From: Ruminococcus sp. AF41-9
Lineage (GTDB): Bacteria > Bacillota > Clostridia > Lachnospirales > Lachnospiraceae
Assembly (NCBI RefSeq): GCF_003477525.1
Contig: NZ_QUDO01000014.1
Coordinates: 1-64,000 of the forward strand
Length of the DNA: 64,000 nt
Direction of reading: 5' to 3'
Made by a program: the position numbers and the translations under genes. The notes under the pieces were generated by a model that saw nothing but the letters and a program-made list of their open reading frames with translations, was not told where the DNA came from and made no database searches. Shown piece after piece: positions 28,533 through 36,866 of this stretch. The stretch's first letter is position 1, and the number at the start of each line of letters is the position of its first letter.

Positions 28533-28756
28533 GAGGGACGCGCAGAAACATATTTTATTTTGTGTGCGGTTTCGGAGCCTAAGATATTCTAAGTCATCAG
28601 AAATCTGCTAAAGGCATGAGCAGCCTTCTCAAACTCGCTCCGTTGCAGACTTCGCTCAGACAGTGATACAGTCTGCTCATAACGCAGATTTCTGATGACT
28701 AAGAATATCTAAGACTCCTGCAAATGCACACAAAATAAAATATGTTTCTGCGCTGA
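28533..28756 (+). repeat. 224-nt conserved hairpin element, copy A
   Basis: Boundaries are set by comparison with two other copies: GAGGGACG at the left and CTGA at the right. Inside, a perfect 27-bp outer stem (28541-28567 with 28726-28752) is followed by a conserved asymmetric internal loop (GGTTTC opposite TGCAAAT), an inner stem of about 27 pairs, a short ATGAGCAG/CTGCTCAT stem and an apical core with CTCAAACTCGCTCCGTTGCA and then ACTTCGCTCAGACAGTGA. It has no open reading frame of note. It lies just after trpA. Confidence 0.85.
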
Positions 28757-28804
28757 CTGTGGAAAAGAGAAAAATAAGTAAAGACGGGGCCACCGCACTG
28801 ATTA

Positions 28805-28969
28805 TTTATAGCAATCCTCGTAAATAATGCATTTAAGACAGTTCAGCAGAGGGTGAAAGACAAGGAAGATATCTGCAGGCGTGCTGACGCACGGCAAAGA
28901 TATCTGACGCAGGATTTCACCCTCTGATGGACTGGATTAAGATGCGTTATTTTAGAGGATCGCTATAAA
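28805..28969. repeat. Second type of long imperfect hairpin (165 nt)
   Basis: Arms 28805-28858 and 28915-28969 pair over about 54 positions, with most exceptions G-U or single mismatches; the ends are TTTATAGC and GCTATAAA. The middle carries an inner hairpin (CGTGC/GCACG) flanked by two AGATATCT palindromes. It shares no core with the 224-nt family. It lies between that element and the stop of the DUF6062 gene on the other strand, and might act as a two-way terminator. Confidence 0.65.
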
Positions 28970-28974
28970 ATGGA

Positions 28975-29738
28975 CTATTTGGCTTTATATACAGGATCGG
29001 CAGGGTAGGAGCTGCGGAGTTTCTGCATTCCGCGCTGGAGGGCATCTTTGGAGTTTTTCCAATCTGCGTCTTTGTTTCGGTAGTCGAATTTGTCTGAGAG
29101 CACACCAGATCTTCTTCCATTCGCTGGAAGTTTTCGTCCATCAGGCGGAACATGGCGGGGTAAAATTCGGCTTTTTCTTTGTCGTTTAAGTATTTATCGG
29201 CATTTTCACAGAGGATTCCGAAGTGGTGGAGGCAGAAGCCCTTGCCGGAGAGGATTTTGCTGCGGAATTCGTTGTCCTGGCGATAGAGCCAGAAGAAGGT
29301 TTCGATGTAGCGGGCGAAGGTGTCGGAAATGTTCTGGCAGATAAAGCAGCTACAGTCCTTGGAAGCGGCCCAGGCAGCAACTGGATTTTTGTCAGTGCCG
29401 GATGTGGAATGGCGGAAGCGTCCCAGAATAGAGCTTTTGCCCGGAGTGAAGGAATCAAACTGTTTTTTCATTTCTTCGCGGAGTTTGTGGTAATGTGTCT
29501 GAAGGATCAGGGCATTGCCGAGAGTGTTGCCATAGTCGAACATTTTTTTCATATGTTCTCTGCAAAAGCCTGCTTTGTCTGTCTGATCACGGATATTACT
29601 TTCCATGTAAGAAGAGCTGTTTCCGAGAACGAAGTCGAGGGAGTTCTGCTCCAGTTCACGTTCTATAAAGCAGAATGGACATTCGTCATTGGCGTTTACG
29701 GCATCATTAAGAGGGATGGTATATAATTTTTCTTTCAT
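28975..29738 (-). CDS. DUF6062-family protein, broken by one missing base
   Basis: The frame from 29738 begins MKEKLYTIPLNDAVNANDEC, with paired cysteines (CPFC, CREH, CSCFIC) suggesting a metal or redox role, and follows the DUF6062 pattern known in Lachnospiraceae. After EEDLV near 29101 this frame turns into a Ser/Thr/Pro-rich tail unlike the family. In the next frame the sequence reads LSDKFDYRNKDADWKNSKDA and ends YPADPVYKAK at 28975, as expected. Restoring one base gives 254 residues. Its biochemical function is unknown. Confidence 0.75.
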
Positions 29739-29858
29739 AGATAAATCCTTTCGTATATAAGAGGTGCATAAGATGCTATGGTATATGTGGAAAAATAACC
29801 GGATAATATTATGAATAAATTTTAACAGATGGGGGAGTAAGAAGCAAGAAAAGTTCTA

Positions 29859-30003
29859 GTTACTGTTTACTGATAGTATCCCGCGAGGTGTTTTTTGTGA
29901 GCGAAGGTCACAGAAAACCCGAGACATACGGCGCGAATTTATGCGATTAGCATAAATTCTGTGCATCGCGAAGCGTGTTACTGAGAACGGAGTGAACAGT
30001 AAC
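29859..30003 (+). mobile_element. 145-bp MITE-like element with 8-bp target duplication
   Basis: Terminal inverted repeats GTTACTGTTTAC and GTGAACAGTAAC match at 11 of 12 positions. The element is flanked on both sides by AAGTTCTA (29851-29858 and 30004-30011), a perfect 8-bp direct repeat. It encodes no protein. Inside are two hairpins, one being GAATTTATGC-gatta-GCATAAATTC. The outer parts equal a 60-bp copy at 54661-54720, so this copy carries about 85 bp extra in the middle. The rest of 29739-30166 has no gene. Confidence 0.75.
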
Positions 30004-30166
30004 AAGTTCTACAACAATTTGGATTCTGTTTCCGGTGGATATTGCCTATGTTACAGGGAGAGTGGTATAATATGATTACTTTGAGAAGAAGAGAAACTGT
30101 TGTGTGCAGTAAATGAGAAAAATGATTTTGTAATAGTTTTTACAGAACAAAAAGGGGATGAAGGCG

Positions 30167-32647
30167 ATGAAAAAATTACAGATTCATGAAAACTGGCAGT
30201 TATGTGATGTGAAGAAACAGGAATGGATTCCTGCGCAGGTGCCGGGGGATATTTATTCGGCACTGCTGGAAGCGGGGAAGATGAAAGATCCGTTTTTCGG
30301 GGATAATGAGTATGCGGCGAAGGCTCTGATGGAGGAGGACTATGAATACAGGACAGTATTTCAGTTCCATGAGGAAGAGTTTTCGGACTGTCAGGAGATG
30401 GTTCTGAGATTTGACGGGGTTGACACGATTGCGGATATTTATCTGAATGAGTGTTATCTTGGAAAAGTAGAGAACATGCACAGAGTATGGGAGTTTCCGG
30501 TTGGTGAGCTTCTGGAGGATGGTGAAAATGTCCTTCGTGTGATCATCAGATCTCCTCTGAAATTTATGGCGGAAGCTTTTAAGAAATATGGAAACAGGGG
30601 AAATGATGATACAGTAGAAGGATTTATGCATATCCGTAAGGCTCATTATATGTCCGGATGGGACTGGGGAGCCTGCCTTCCTGACGGTGGAATTTTCCGT
30701 CCTGTGACGCTTCTGGGAATTGAGACTGCGAGACTGGACAATGTTTATATCCGTCAGGTACATGAGGATGGCAGAGTGTTCCTCCTGGCAGAGGTGGATG
30801 TCGAGACTGTGGACGAGGAACCGGAAAACGAGATGGAAGCGGATGATTTGGCAGAGGATTCTGATGAGATGCTGGAGTATGAGCTTTCGATTGTGGCACC
30901 GGATGGTACGAAAACAGTCTGGAATGGTTCACCGGATGAGGTTGAGATTGAGAATCCGAAGCTGTGGTGGCCGAATGGACTTGGGGAGCAGCCTTTATAT
31001 GAGGTGACTGTAACGCTGAAGGCAGGAGACAAGGTGCTGGATACCTGGAGCAGGAAGATCGGACTTCGTACGCTTACCATGCATATTGAGAAGGATGAGT
31101 GGGGTGAGAGCTTTGCTCATGAGATCAATGGTCATCCGGTATTTGCCATGGGTGCGGATTATATTCCGGAGGATAATCTGCTTCAGAGAACGTCCAGAGA
31201 GCGTACAAGGGAGCTGCTTCTTCAGTGTAAGAGAGCGAACTTTAATACAATTCGTGTATGGGGCGGCGGATATTATCCGGAAGACTGGTTCTTTGATCTG
31301 TGTGATGAGATGGGTCTGATGGTATGGCAGGACTTTATGTTTGCGTGCTCTGTGTATGAGCTGACACCGGAGTTTGAGGCAAATATCCGTCAGGAATTTG
31401 TGGATAATATCAAGCGTCTGCGCCATCATGCTTCTCTTGCGCTGTGGTGCGGCAATAATGAGATGGAGATGTTTGTAAAGGAAGGAACCTGGGTGACCAA
31501 ACCGACAGAGGTGAGAGATTATCTGCTGATGTATGAGCGGATCATTCCGGAAGTGCTCAGAGAATATGATCCGGATACGTTCTACTGGCCGGCAAGTCCG
31601 TCATCAGGTGGTTCTTTTGATGATCCGAATGATCCGAACAGGGGAGATGTTCATTACTGGGAGGTATGGCATGGAAATAAGCCGTTTTCCGAGTATCGCA
31701 AATATTTCTTCCGCTATGCATCGGAGTTTGGATTCCAGTCATTCCCGTCTGTAAAGACTCTAGAGACTGTGACAGATGATCCGAGGGAATTGAATGCGTT
31801 TTCTTATGTGATGGAGAAACATCAGAGAAATTATGGCGGTAACGGAAAGATTGCGAAGTATATGCAGGCTGCTTATCGTTATCCTGAGAATTTCAGTGAT
31901 TTTGTGTATGCATCTCAGCTTCTTCAGGCAGATGGCATCCGTTATGGAGTGGAGCATTACCGCAGAAACCGTGGCCGTTGTATGGGTGCGATCTACTGGC
32001 AGTTGAATGACTGCTGGCCGGTAATTTCCTGGTCTTCGATTGATTATTATGGACGCTGGAAGGCTCTGCATTATTATGCAAAGAGGTTTTTTGCACCGGT
32101 GATGCTTTCCTGTGAAGAGCAGAGCTGGATGACTGTGGGAGCAGATATGAACCGCCAGCATTTTGAATTTGAGAAATCCATCCGTCTGAATGTGACGAAT
32201 GAGACACTGGATGCTCATAAGGTTCTGGTGAAATTTGCAGTGCGCAGTGCAAGTGCTGCAATTATCAGGGAAGAAGAACAGTGGGTGGAAGTGCCGGCAC
32301 TTTCCAGTGTATGGCTGGATAAGGTGGAACTTCCGGAGATTGATCACTTTAATGAGTATGTAAGTTATGAGGCTTGGGAAAATGGAGAGATCATTTCCCA
32401 GGGAACTGTGATTTTCTCTTATCCGAAATATTTCCACTATCTGGATCCGAAGCTGTCTGTGCGCGTGGAGGATGGAGAACTGGTTGTAACTGCGGATGCT
32501 TATGCGAAGAGCGTGGAGATCAGAAATGAAAATGAGGATCTGGTGCTTGAAGACAATTACTTTGATATGAATGCGGGAGAGCGCCGTGTGAAGATCATCA
32601 GCGGAGATCCGGTGGGACTGAAAGTTCGCAGTGTTTATGATATTTGA
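30167..32647 (+). CDS. Beta-mannosidase, glycoside hydrolase family 2
   Basis: I chose ATG 30167 because AAAGGGG sits about 10 nt ahead, whereas it abuts the ATG at 30158; this gives 826 residues. The N-terminal sugar-binding domain has 'RFDGVDTIADIYLNECYLG' and 'HIRKAHYMSGWDWGACLPD', hallmark of GH2 mannosidases. The acid/base Glu is in WCGNNEME (about residue 432) and the nucleophile in ASEFGFQSFPS (about residue 520). A Glu/Asp-rich insert (about residues 215-240) lies in the second domain. There is no signal peptide, so it acts in the cytoplasm on short beta-mannosides, for example released from plant mannans or N-glycans. No transporter gene is adjacent. Confidence 0.93.
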   Translation: MKKLQIHENWQLCDVKKQEWIPAQVPGDIYSALLEAGKMKDPFFGDNEYAAKALMEEDYEYRTVFQFHEEEFSDCQEMVLRFDGVDTIADIYLNECYLGKVENMHRVWEFPVGELLEDGENVLRVIIRSPLKFMAEAFKKYGNRGNDDTVEGFMHIRKAHYMSGWDWGACLPDGGIFRPVTLLGIETARLDNVYIRQVHEDGRVFLLAEVDVETVDEEPENEMEADDLAEDSDEMLEYELSIVAPDGTKTVWNGSPDEVEIENPKLWWPNGLGEQPLYEVTVTLKAGDKVLDTWSRKIGLRTLTMHIEKDEWGESFAHEINGHPVFAMGADYIPEDNLLQRTSRERTRELLLQCKRANFNTIRVWGGGYYPEDWFFDLCDEMGLMVWQDFMFACSVYELTPEFEANIRQEFVDNIKRLRHHASLALWCGNNEMEMFVKEGTWVTKPTEVRDYLLMYERIIPEVLREYDPDTFYWPASPSSGGSFDDPNDPNRGDVHYWEVWHGNKPFSEYRKYFFRYASEFGFQSFPSVKTLETVTDDPRELNAFSYVMEKHQRNYGGNGKIAKYMQAAYRYPENFSDFVYASQLLQADGIRYGVEHYRRNRGRCMGAIYWQLNDCWPVISWSSIDYYGRWKALHYYAKRFFAPVMLSCEEQSWMTVGADMNRQHFEFEKSIRLNVTNETLDAHKVLVKFAVRSASAAIIREEEQWVEVPALSSVWLDKVELPEIDHFNEYVSYEAWENGEIISQGTVIFSYPKYFHYLDPKLSVRVEDGELVVTADAYAKSVEIRNENEDLVLEDNYFDMNAGERRVKIISGDPVGLKVRSVYDI

Positions 32648-32703
32648 TCAGAGGAAGCTGGCTTTTTGTAGTTGAGGGAAGCCGGGAGTTTTGAGCATGA
32701 AAT

Positions 32704-32773
32704 AAAAAAGGATTCGGGAAAGAAGTATGTCTGTGTGACGGAAAAACTTCTTTTCTGAATCCTTTTATTTTTT
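32704..32773 (+). terminator. Terminator between convergent beta-mannosidase and DUF1292 genes
   Basis: AAAAGGATTCGGGAAAGAAGT pairs imperfectly with ACTTCTTTTCTGAATCCTTTT and has T-rich or A-rich flanks on both sides, so it can serve both strands. Confidence 0.8.
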
Positions 32774-32795
32774 AGATTATGGTTGTATAGATTTA

Positions 32796-33176
32796 TTATT
32801 TGTCAATCTGTTCTAAAGAGTCTTTGGCGTTCTGTAAAACAGTGTCAAATGCAACGGCTGCTTTTGCGTATTCTTCATCGCTTTCAATGTTGGAGAGCAT
32901 CGGATCGCCGTTTTCGGTGCGGGCAAAGGTGTAGAGATAGACTTCACCGCTTTCGTTCTGGCCGTTTTCGTCCAGTGGGAGAAGGGCGATGTATTCTTTT
33001 GCGTCTACAGGGAAAACGGTGAGTACTGCACATTCTACTTCTGTGTCGTCTTCCATGGTCAGGGTGATGGTTTTGTGGTTTTCGATTGGGTCGCATCCAC
33101 CGCTGGAGGCACATCCGCCGCCGCAGGAAGCGCAGTCACTTGGGTTACATCCGCCGGTTGTAAATTCGTCACTCAT
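32796..33176 (-). CDS. DUF1292 protein with a cysteine-rich N-terminus
   Basis: 126 residues. The DUF1292 domain (residues ~35-115) is recognised from 'TLTMEDDTEVECAVLTVFPV', 'YIALLPLDENGQ', 'GEVYLYTFARTENGDPMLSNI' and 'SDEEYAKAAVAFDTVL'. The first ~30 residues hold seven cysteines in a Gly/Ser-rich context (CNPSDCASCGGGCASSGGC), which could bind metal. The family is a small soluble protein of unknown function common in Firmicutes. Confidence 0.85.
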   Translation of the reverse strand: MSDEFTTGGCNPSDCASCGGGCASSGGCDPIENHKTITLTMEDDTEVECAVLTVFPVDAKEYIALLPLDENGQNESGEVYLYTFARTENGDPMLSNIESDEEYAKAAVAFDTVLQNAKDSLEQIDK

Positions 33177-33356
33177 TTTATATTCCTCATTCTTTCTGGT
33201 TTTATTAGCAATTTTTTCTTTGTGTGTTGTTTGTGGGATTTGATGTTAATGAAATTGCTTTAATTTTATTATTGTAGCAGAAAGAGGGGGAGAATGCAAT
33301 ATTTCTGTTTTTGTGTTTCGGGATGTGTTACTGAACGGGAAAGTAATCGTGGTTAC

Positions 33357-33580
33357 GAGGGACGTGCAGAAAAAGATTGTATTTCGTGTGCGGTTTCGGG
33401 ACCTAAGATATTCTAAGCCACCAGAAATCTGCTAAGGGCATGAGCCGTCTTATCAAACTCGCTCCGTTGCAAACTGCGCTCAGACAGTGATGCAGCCGGC
33501 TCATAACGCAGATTTCTGCTGGCTAAGAATATCTAAGACCCCTGCAAATGCACACGAAATACAATCTTTTTCTGCACTGA
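33357..33580 (+). repeat. 224-nt conserved hairpin element, copy B
   Basis: Same length and orientation as copy A, with GAGGGACG at the left and CTGA at the right. The 27-bp outer stem (33365-33391 with 33550-33576) is perfect. It differs from copy A at five positions on each arm, every one compensated by its partner. The internal loop (GGTTTC opposite TGCAAAT) and the apical core are the same apart from a few single changes. A remnant of the small MITE-like family (GTGTTACTGAACGGGAAAG) lies just upstream at about 33325. Confidence 0.85.
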
Positions 33581-33701
33581 TGATGGCGGTATCTAAGTAA
33601 AAGAAGAAATTGCGAATATCCGCTTGACTTAAAAAACAGATTATAAATATCCGTTTGATTTATGGAATATTTTGGCATGGTGGTTGTTATATTACCAGTA
33701 T

Positions 33702-33925
33702 TCAGCGAGGGAAGGGAAGTGTTGTTGGGGCGAATTTGAAGGTTCTTGTAATTCTTGGTATTCGGGAAGATGCGTTATGAGCAGACCGTTTCACTGTTTG
33801 AGCGAAGTTTGCAACGGAGCGAGTTTGAGAGGGCTGCTCATGGTTTTAGCAGCTTCCCGAATGCCTTAGAATTACAGGGTTCTGAAACTGAGCCCCAACA
33901 ACACTTCCCTTCCCTCGCGTCCCTC
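33702..33925 (-). repeat. 224-nt conserved hairpin element, copy C, inverted
   Basis: Reverse orientation, facing copy B with 121 nt between. On the minus strand it begins GAGGGACG and ends CTGA. Its outer stem, CGAGGGAAGGGAAGTGTTGT plus TGGGGC and its perfect complement (33706-33731 with 33892-33917), has a sequence unrelated to copies A and B. The apical core (CTCAAACTCGCTCCGTTGCA then AACTTCGCTCAAACAGTGA), ATGAGCAG stem, and internal loops (GTTTC opposite TCAAAT) are conserved. The total length is again exactly 224. The rest of 33177-34105 has no gene. Confidence 0.85.
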
Positions 33926-34105
33926 CTTAAATAATCTTTTTCAATATCTTTCCGCTAACGTTGCTCCCGCAAACAAAAAAGGTATTTTTCCCGACTCTGA
34001 AACGTGTTATAATGAAAAAAGAGTACAGAATTTACACATGAACTACCGAAGAAATGTAAAATACGAAAAATAAACAAGATCAATAACAGAGAGGATATAT
34101 ATTTT

Positions 34106-34863
34106 ATGAAGTTGATATCATGGAATGTGAACGGAATCCGTGCCTGCATTGGTAAAGGATTTGAAGAAAGTTTCGCTGCGCTGGATGCGGATATTTTCTG
34201 TTTACAGGAGACGAAATGCCAGCAGGGTCAGGTGAAACTGGAACTTCCGGGTTATTATCAGTACTGGAATTATGCCAACAGAAGAGGCTATTCCGGCACT
34301 GCTGTTTTTACGAAAAAAGAACCACTGTTTGTAAGATACGGACTGGGAATCGAGGAACATGATAAAGAAGGCCGTGTGATCACACTGGAATATGAAAACT
34401 TCTACCTGGTAACGGTTTACACCCCAAACTCCCAGAGCGAACTGCGCAGACTGGAGTACCGGATGGAGTGGGAAAAAGATTTCCTTGCATATCTGCTGAA
34501 GTTACAGGAAAACAAGCCGGTGATCTGCTGTGGTGATTTCAATGTGGCACATCAGGAGATCGATCTTAAGAATCCAAAGACAAACCGCAAGAATGCCGGA
34601 TTTACAGACGAAGAGAGAGCCTGCTTTACGAAAGTACTGGAAAGTGGATTTATAGATACTTTCCGCTATTTTATCCTGATGTGGAAGGAAAGTATTCCTG
34701 GTGGTCTTATCGGTTTAAGGCGAGAGAGAAAAATGCAGGATGGAGAATTGATTATTTTATTACTTCTCCGCAGTTGAAGGACAAACTGGAGGGAGCTGAG
34801 ATCCATGGGGATATCATGGGTTCTGACCATTGTCCGGTAGAGCTTCAGATCAGTCTGGAATAG
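34106..34863 (+). CDS. exoA: Exodeoxyribonuclease III / AP endonuclease, broken by one missing base
   Basis: Endonuclease-exonuclease-phosphatase fold: NVNGIRA at the start, LQETK (metal-binding Glu), [25 protein letters not shown], and in the next frame GSDHCPV (catalytic Asp-His). The frame turns at FRYF near 34670, where TATTTTAT lacks one T. The next frame continues [20 protein letters not shown] to the stop at 34863. Restored length is 252 residues, normal for ExoA/XthA. It repairs abasic sites in DNA. The ribosome site is GAGAGGATAT. Confidence 0.93.
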
Positions 34864-34964
34864 CAGAACAGGATTTTGGGTGGATATGAAAACCGGCGTT
34901 ATGGGCTGATGAGGGAAGTGATATTAATGAGGGAAAGAAAATAAGTAAACGGTGGAGGATAAAG

Positions 34965-36866
34965 ATGGCTGATCGCATAAGGATAAAGAAGGAAAAAGGG
35001 CTGGCTCTGGTGCCTGGTGCAAATAAGCTTTCGGGAGGTTATAATTTTGCAGTGGAGGTGCCGGAAGGGGTCGGTGCATCTCTGGCTCTTTATAAGAAGA
35101 GAGCGAGAAAACCTTCTGTGGAGATTCCTTTTACAGAAGAGGACAGAGTGGGAAATATCTGTGCATTTACACTTCCGGAATTTGATGCGGAGAATTACGA
35201 ATATAATTTTCTGGTGGACGGAAAGGTTTATACGGATCCCTGTGCGTACAGAATTTATGGCAGGGAACGTTTCGGAGTCCCTGTGGACGGGGATGCGCAT
35301 AAAGTGCGCTGTGGATTCCTGAAGAATGAGGAATTTGACTGGGAAGGAGATAAGAGTCCGGAAATTCCTTATCATGAGATGATCCTTTATAAACTGCATG
35401 TGCGTGGTTATACAAAGGCGAATCGCAATGTTAAAGGCGTGAAGGGAACATTTCAGGTGCTGGAGGAGATGATTCCCTACTGGAAGGAACTGGGGATCAA
35501 TGCGATTGAGCTGATGCCTGCCTATGAATTTATGGAGAGTGGTGCGACAGGAGCTTTTGGTTCTTCCGGGATGGTTTCTGAGAAGAGAAGAGAGGGCAGG
35601 GTAAATTTCTGGGGATATATGCCCGGATATTATTTTGCACCGAAACGCTCTTACTGCGCGACAGATGATCCGGAAATGGAATTTAAGAGTCTGATAAAGA
35701 AGCTTCATCAGGCTGGAATTGCCTGTATCATGGAAATGTATTTTCCTTACAGGAGCAATCCGGTGATCGTGCTTCGTGCATTGCAGTTCTGGAGATTATA
35801 TTATCATGTGGATGGTTTTCATGTGCTGGGAGACGGGGTGCCGGTGGATCTTTTAATGCAGGATGGGATTTTGAGTGATACCAGACTGATGTTTCATGAT
35901 TTTAATGAGAATGAGGTTAGGAAGAGAAAAGATCCGGCAAAGAAGCAGATTGCGAGGTATGATCCGGAGTTTTTGCAGGATATGAGGCGTTTTCTGAAGA
36001 GTGACGAAGATATGGTAGGGGCTGCGGCTTATCGTATCCGGAGGAATCCGGATTCTTATGCGGTGATTAACTATATGGCGAGTCAGGATGGTTTTACACT
36101 GAATGATGTGGTGACTTATAATTACAGGCACAATGAGGCGAATCAGGAAAATAATCAGGATGGAAGCAGCTATAATTATTCCTGGAACTGTGGAGTGGAA
36201 GGCCCGAGCAGAAAAATGAATATCAGACAGATGAGGGAGCGTCAGGTGAGAAATGCGTTTCTTATGATGCTGCTGAGTCAGGGTGTGCCGATGATCTATG
36301 GCGGAGATGAGATCGGAAATTCTCAGAATGGAAATAATAATGCGTATTGTCAGGATAATTCAGTGGGCTGGATCGACTGGAAGGGGTTGAAGAAGAATGA
36401 GGCTCTGTTTGAGTTTGTAAAGAATGCCATTGCATTTCGTAAAGAGCATCCGATCCTGCATATTCCGGGAAAACTGCATGGAGTGGATTATCAGACCAGA
36501 GGGCTGCCGGATGTTTCGCTGCATGGAGAACGTGCGTGGTATCTGAATTCGGAGAATACATCCAGACTGCTTGGGATTCTGTACTGTGGTGCCTATGCGA
36601 AACGTGCGGATGGCAGTGCAGATGAGTCCGTATATATTGCCTGTAATTTCCACTGGGAGGATCGGGTTCTGGCTTTGCCGAATCTGGTTGGAAATAAGAA
36701 GTGGAAAAAGGTGATTGACACCAGTGCAATGAAAGAGAACGGATTTTTCCACGAAGATGGAAAGGAATATAAGAAGAAGCTGGAGATCGCACCGCGGACG
36801 ATCGTGGTGCTTCTGGCAGTAGAGGAGGAGAAGAAAGATCATGATGCATCCATGGAAGCACTTTAA
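34965..36866 (+). CDS. GH13 isoamylase/GlgX-like protein lacking catalytic residues
   Basis: 633 residues. A carbohydrate-binding module-like front (residues ~1-125) precedes a GH13 barrel of the debranching type, with 'LGINAIELMPAYEF' (region I), 'QDGFTLNDVVTYNYRHNEAN' and 'GVPMIYGGDEIGNSQNGNNN'. Region II reads VDGFHVLGD (about 281-289) where active enzymes have GFRFD, so the nucleophile Asp is missing. Region III reads SDTRLMFHDF where LIAEPWD is usual, so the acid/base Glu is missing. Region IV has SQD instead of HD. The barrel between II and III is also shortened. I infer a catalytically inactive member, perhaps glycogen-binding or regulatory. It overlaps the next gene by 26 bp. Confidence 0.8.
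   Translation: MADRIRIKKEKGLALVPGANKLSGGYNFAVEVPEGVGASLALYKKRARKPSVEIPFTEEDRVGNICAFTLPEFDAENYEYNFLVDGKVYTDPCAYRIYGRERFGVPVDGDAHKVRCGFLKNEEFDWEGDKSPEIPYHEMILYKLHVRGYTKANRNVKGVKGTFQVLEEMIPYWKELGINAIELMPAYEFMESGATGAFGSSGMVSEKRREGRVNFWGYMPGYYFAPKRSYCATDDPEMEFKSLIKKLHQAGIACIMEMYFPYRSNPVIVLRALQFWRLYYHVDGFHVLGDGVPVDLLMQDGILSDTRLMFHDFNENEVRKRKDPAKKQIARYDPEFLQDMRRFLKSDEDMVGAAAYRIRRNPDSYAVINYMASQDGFTLNDVVTYNYRHNEANQENNQDGSSYNYSWNCGVEGPSRKMNIRQMRERQVRNAFLMMLLSQGVPMIYGGDEIGNSQNGNNNAYCQDNSVGWIDWKGLKKNEALFEFVKNAIAFRKEHPILHIPGKLHGVDYQTRGLPDVSLHGERAWYLNSENTSRLLGILYCGAYAKRADGSADESVYIACNFHWEDRVLALPNLVGNKKWKKVIDTSAMKENGFFHEDGKEYKKKLEIAPRTIVVLLAVEEEKKDHDASMEAL

Noticed and set aside
28805..28969. Fourth copy of the 224-nt family
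   Set aside because: Different length and no shared apex, loop or flank sequence, so I list it separately.
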